Below, one piece after another: positions 59,050 to 59,743 of a stretch of DNA of 59,743 nt. Location of the stretch: the NCBI GenBank assembly GCA_964443875.1, contig CAYUET010000015.1, forward strand, positions 1 to 59,743, read 5' to 3'. The notes under the pieces were generated by a model. It was not told the DNA's origin. It saw only the letters and a list, made by a program, of their open reading frames with translations, and did not search any database. The first letter of the stretch is position 1. The number at the start of each line of letters is the position of its first letter. This DNA comes from CAYUET01 sp964443875 (lineage in GTDB: Bacteria; Auribacterota; JAFGBW01). A program made the position numbers and the translations under genes.

Positions 59050-59200
59050 CCCGAATTTTGCGCGTAAGCGACAAATATTCGGGGTGCAAACGCCTGTTTC
59101 ACATAGTCAAAACAGCCTTGCGCAGACAAAAGGTTGTTTTTTGTCTGAATTCGAGATTGTGTACAATTTAAACCCAAAAATTGAAGTCAATAGTTGGGTA
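59050..59200 (+). repeat. Dispersed structured repeat, copy C, truncated by an insertion sequence
   Basis: Matches copies A and B from CCCGAATTTTGCGCG down to TTGAAGTCAATAGTTGGGT, then homology stops at about 59200, where the insertion sequence begins. The third hairpin is partly decayed here (GTGTACAATTTAAACCC). It is preceded by TAA, as in the other copies. Confidence 0.85.
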
Positions 59201-59743
59201 GAGCCTGTCCCAATTATTCATTGAAGGCTTGAGATCAAGGATGCGCAGGAAATAAAAAAGGGCAAAGCGATCGAAAAACGATACTTTGCCCAAAATTGAT
59301 GTGTTATAACCTTTAATCACGACAAAAAAGGAACACATCAATGATAGAAATAATACCCGAACAGATAGAGTTTAGTTCAGGACTTCCTGTAGTAATCGGC
59401 AATACGGATTATAAGGAATTTGAAAGAAGGTTGATAAGAATCGATGAAATTCTGGAAATAAGCGGGATCGAAAGAAGATACATTAAAGAACAATTTAAAA
59501 GAAATCGATTTTCAAAAGCTCGAAAAGGAAAAGGGCAGAAACACCTTCAAAAAATGTTGAGACGTTTTTTGAGATGCAATCTGGCAAGATCGTTTACAGA
59601 GAAGGAATACCGGGGATTCAGCATACGATTGGCGGACAGCCGGTTGCTTCAGTGGTTTTGCGGGATAGAACGGATAGAAAAGATACAGGTACCATCGAAA
59701 AGCACATTGGAACGCTACGACAAGTTGGCGACAGCGGAAGAAA
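59201..59743 (+). mobile_element. Left part of an insertion sequence
   Basis: The left boundary is placed at about 59200, where the repeat homology breaks, with GAGCCTGTCCCAA as a candidate terminal inverted repeat. Between it and the transposase are a stem GGGCAAAG...CTTTGCCC (59260-59291), and a 10-bp inverted repeat around the ribosome site (59296-59305 with 59332-59341). The right end lies beyond the window, so the terminal repeat and any target duplication cannot be checked. Confidence 0.7.
59341..59743 (+). CDS. Transposase N-terminal part, cut by the window edge
   Basis: An open frame of 134 codons with no stop before the end of the window. AAGGA lies about 8 nt upstream of the ATG. 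The N-terminal part is helical and charged (EFERRLIRIDEILEISGIE, then RKGKGQKHLQKMLRRFLRCNLARSF), followed by RLADSRLLQWFCGIERIEKI and PSKSTLERYDKLA, which resemble the N-terminal DNA-binding region of IS5/IS1182-like (DUF772-type) transposases. The catalytic DDE domain would lie past the end of the sequence, so family assignment is tentative. The start codon region is within the inverted repeat at 59296/59332, which may limit translation from outside transcripts. Confidence 0.75.
   Translation, partial: MIEIIPEQIEFSSGLPVVIGNTDYKEFERRLIRIDEILEISGIERRYIKEQFKRNRFSKARKGKGQKHLQKMLRRFLRCNLARSFTEKEYRGFSIRLADSRLLQWFCGIERIEKIQVPSKSTLERYDKLATAEE

Noticed and set aside
1..59743. CRISPR arrays, rRNA and tRNA genes
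   Set aside because: Searched by eye in the intergenic spaces; no regularly spaced direct repeats, rRNA signatures or cloverleaf candidates were seen, although a tRNA could be missed without a computed search.

Overview
The window is about 60 kb of gene-dense bacterial chromosome with moderate GC, an envelope with outer-membrane features (LbtU-like porin, Spy-like periplasmic protein, lipoprotein, MreCD/PBP2/RodA) and many signalling proteins. Bactofilins, Hanks-type kinases, B12-type radical SAM enzymes and two secreted proteins that share a CLAPxS motif just after the signal peptide recall Omnitrophota or a related deep-branching Gram-negative lineage. That placement is an inference from gene content and memory; no rRNA gene is present to test it. 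I saw no tRNA, rRNA or CRISPR array.

Layout. 1-8 kb: a GDT1/TMEM165 cation transporter, a radical SAM-SPASM maturase with an N-terminal RRE-like domain, an HNH nuclease with RmlC, two bactofilins, a porin, and an undecaprenyl-phosphate sugar transferase. 8.0-8.7 kb: hairpin repeats, then a self-contained small-peptide transcription unit (promoter, palindrome, two overlapping small ORFs, terminator). 8.7-24 kb: a membrane Ser/Thr kinase, a 1581-residue exported protein with a phosphoribosyltransferase-like domain and a pseudokinase-like end, a B12-type radical SAM enzyme, a hybrid histidine kinase, a 36-residue Lys/Arg-rich protein overlapping a GGDEF-ATPase-TPR protein. 24-31 kb: lepA-lepB, a Spy-like protein, a PLD-like protein, motAB and a divergent GT5 glycogen-synthase-like protein. 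31-36 kb: the cell-elongation operon mreC-mreD-mrdA-rodA. 36-48 kb: a second Ser/Thr kinase, rlmN, a secreted kinase-like protein, an HDOD protein, aspartate kinase, a UvrD-type helicase, and a three-gene coupled unit ending in an FHA-GAF histidine kinase. 48-52.6 kb: cysK, two D-Ala-D-Ala-ligase-like ATP-grasp enzymes and lysine 2,3-aminomutase. 52.7-53.2 kb: REP-like inverted repeats around a decayed GIY-YIG gene. 53.2-57.1 kb: an operon of acyl carrier protein, radical SAM enzyme, ketosynthase and a ketosynthase homologue lacking every catalytic residue (chain-length-factor-like). 57-59.7 kb: DUF502, an RRM RNA-binding protein, and an insertion sequence that cuts a dispersed repeat.

Most noteworthy: (i) the four-gene ACP/radical SAM/KS/CLF-like operon, a candidate for an undescribed acyl or polyketide product; (ii) the secreted CLAPxS proteins, one a PRTase/pseudokinase giant and one kinase-like; (iii) at least four genes whose -10 box ends exactly 6 nt before the ATG with no Shine-Dalgarno sequence, predicting leaderless mRNAs; (iv) a roughly 215-bp structured repeat in three copies, two abutting stop codons and one interrupted by an insertion sequence; (v) the small-peptide unit at 8.3 kb. 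All functional statements are read from translated sequence and motif memory; no database search was possible.
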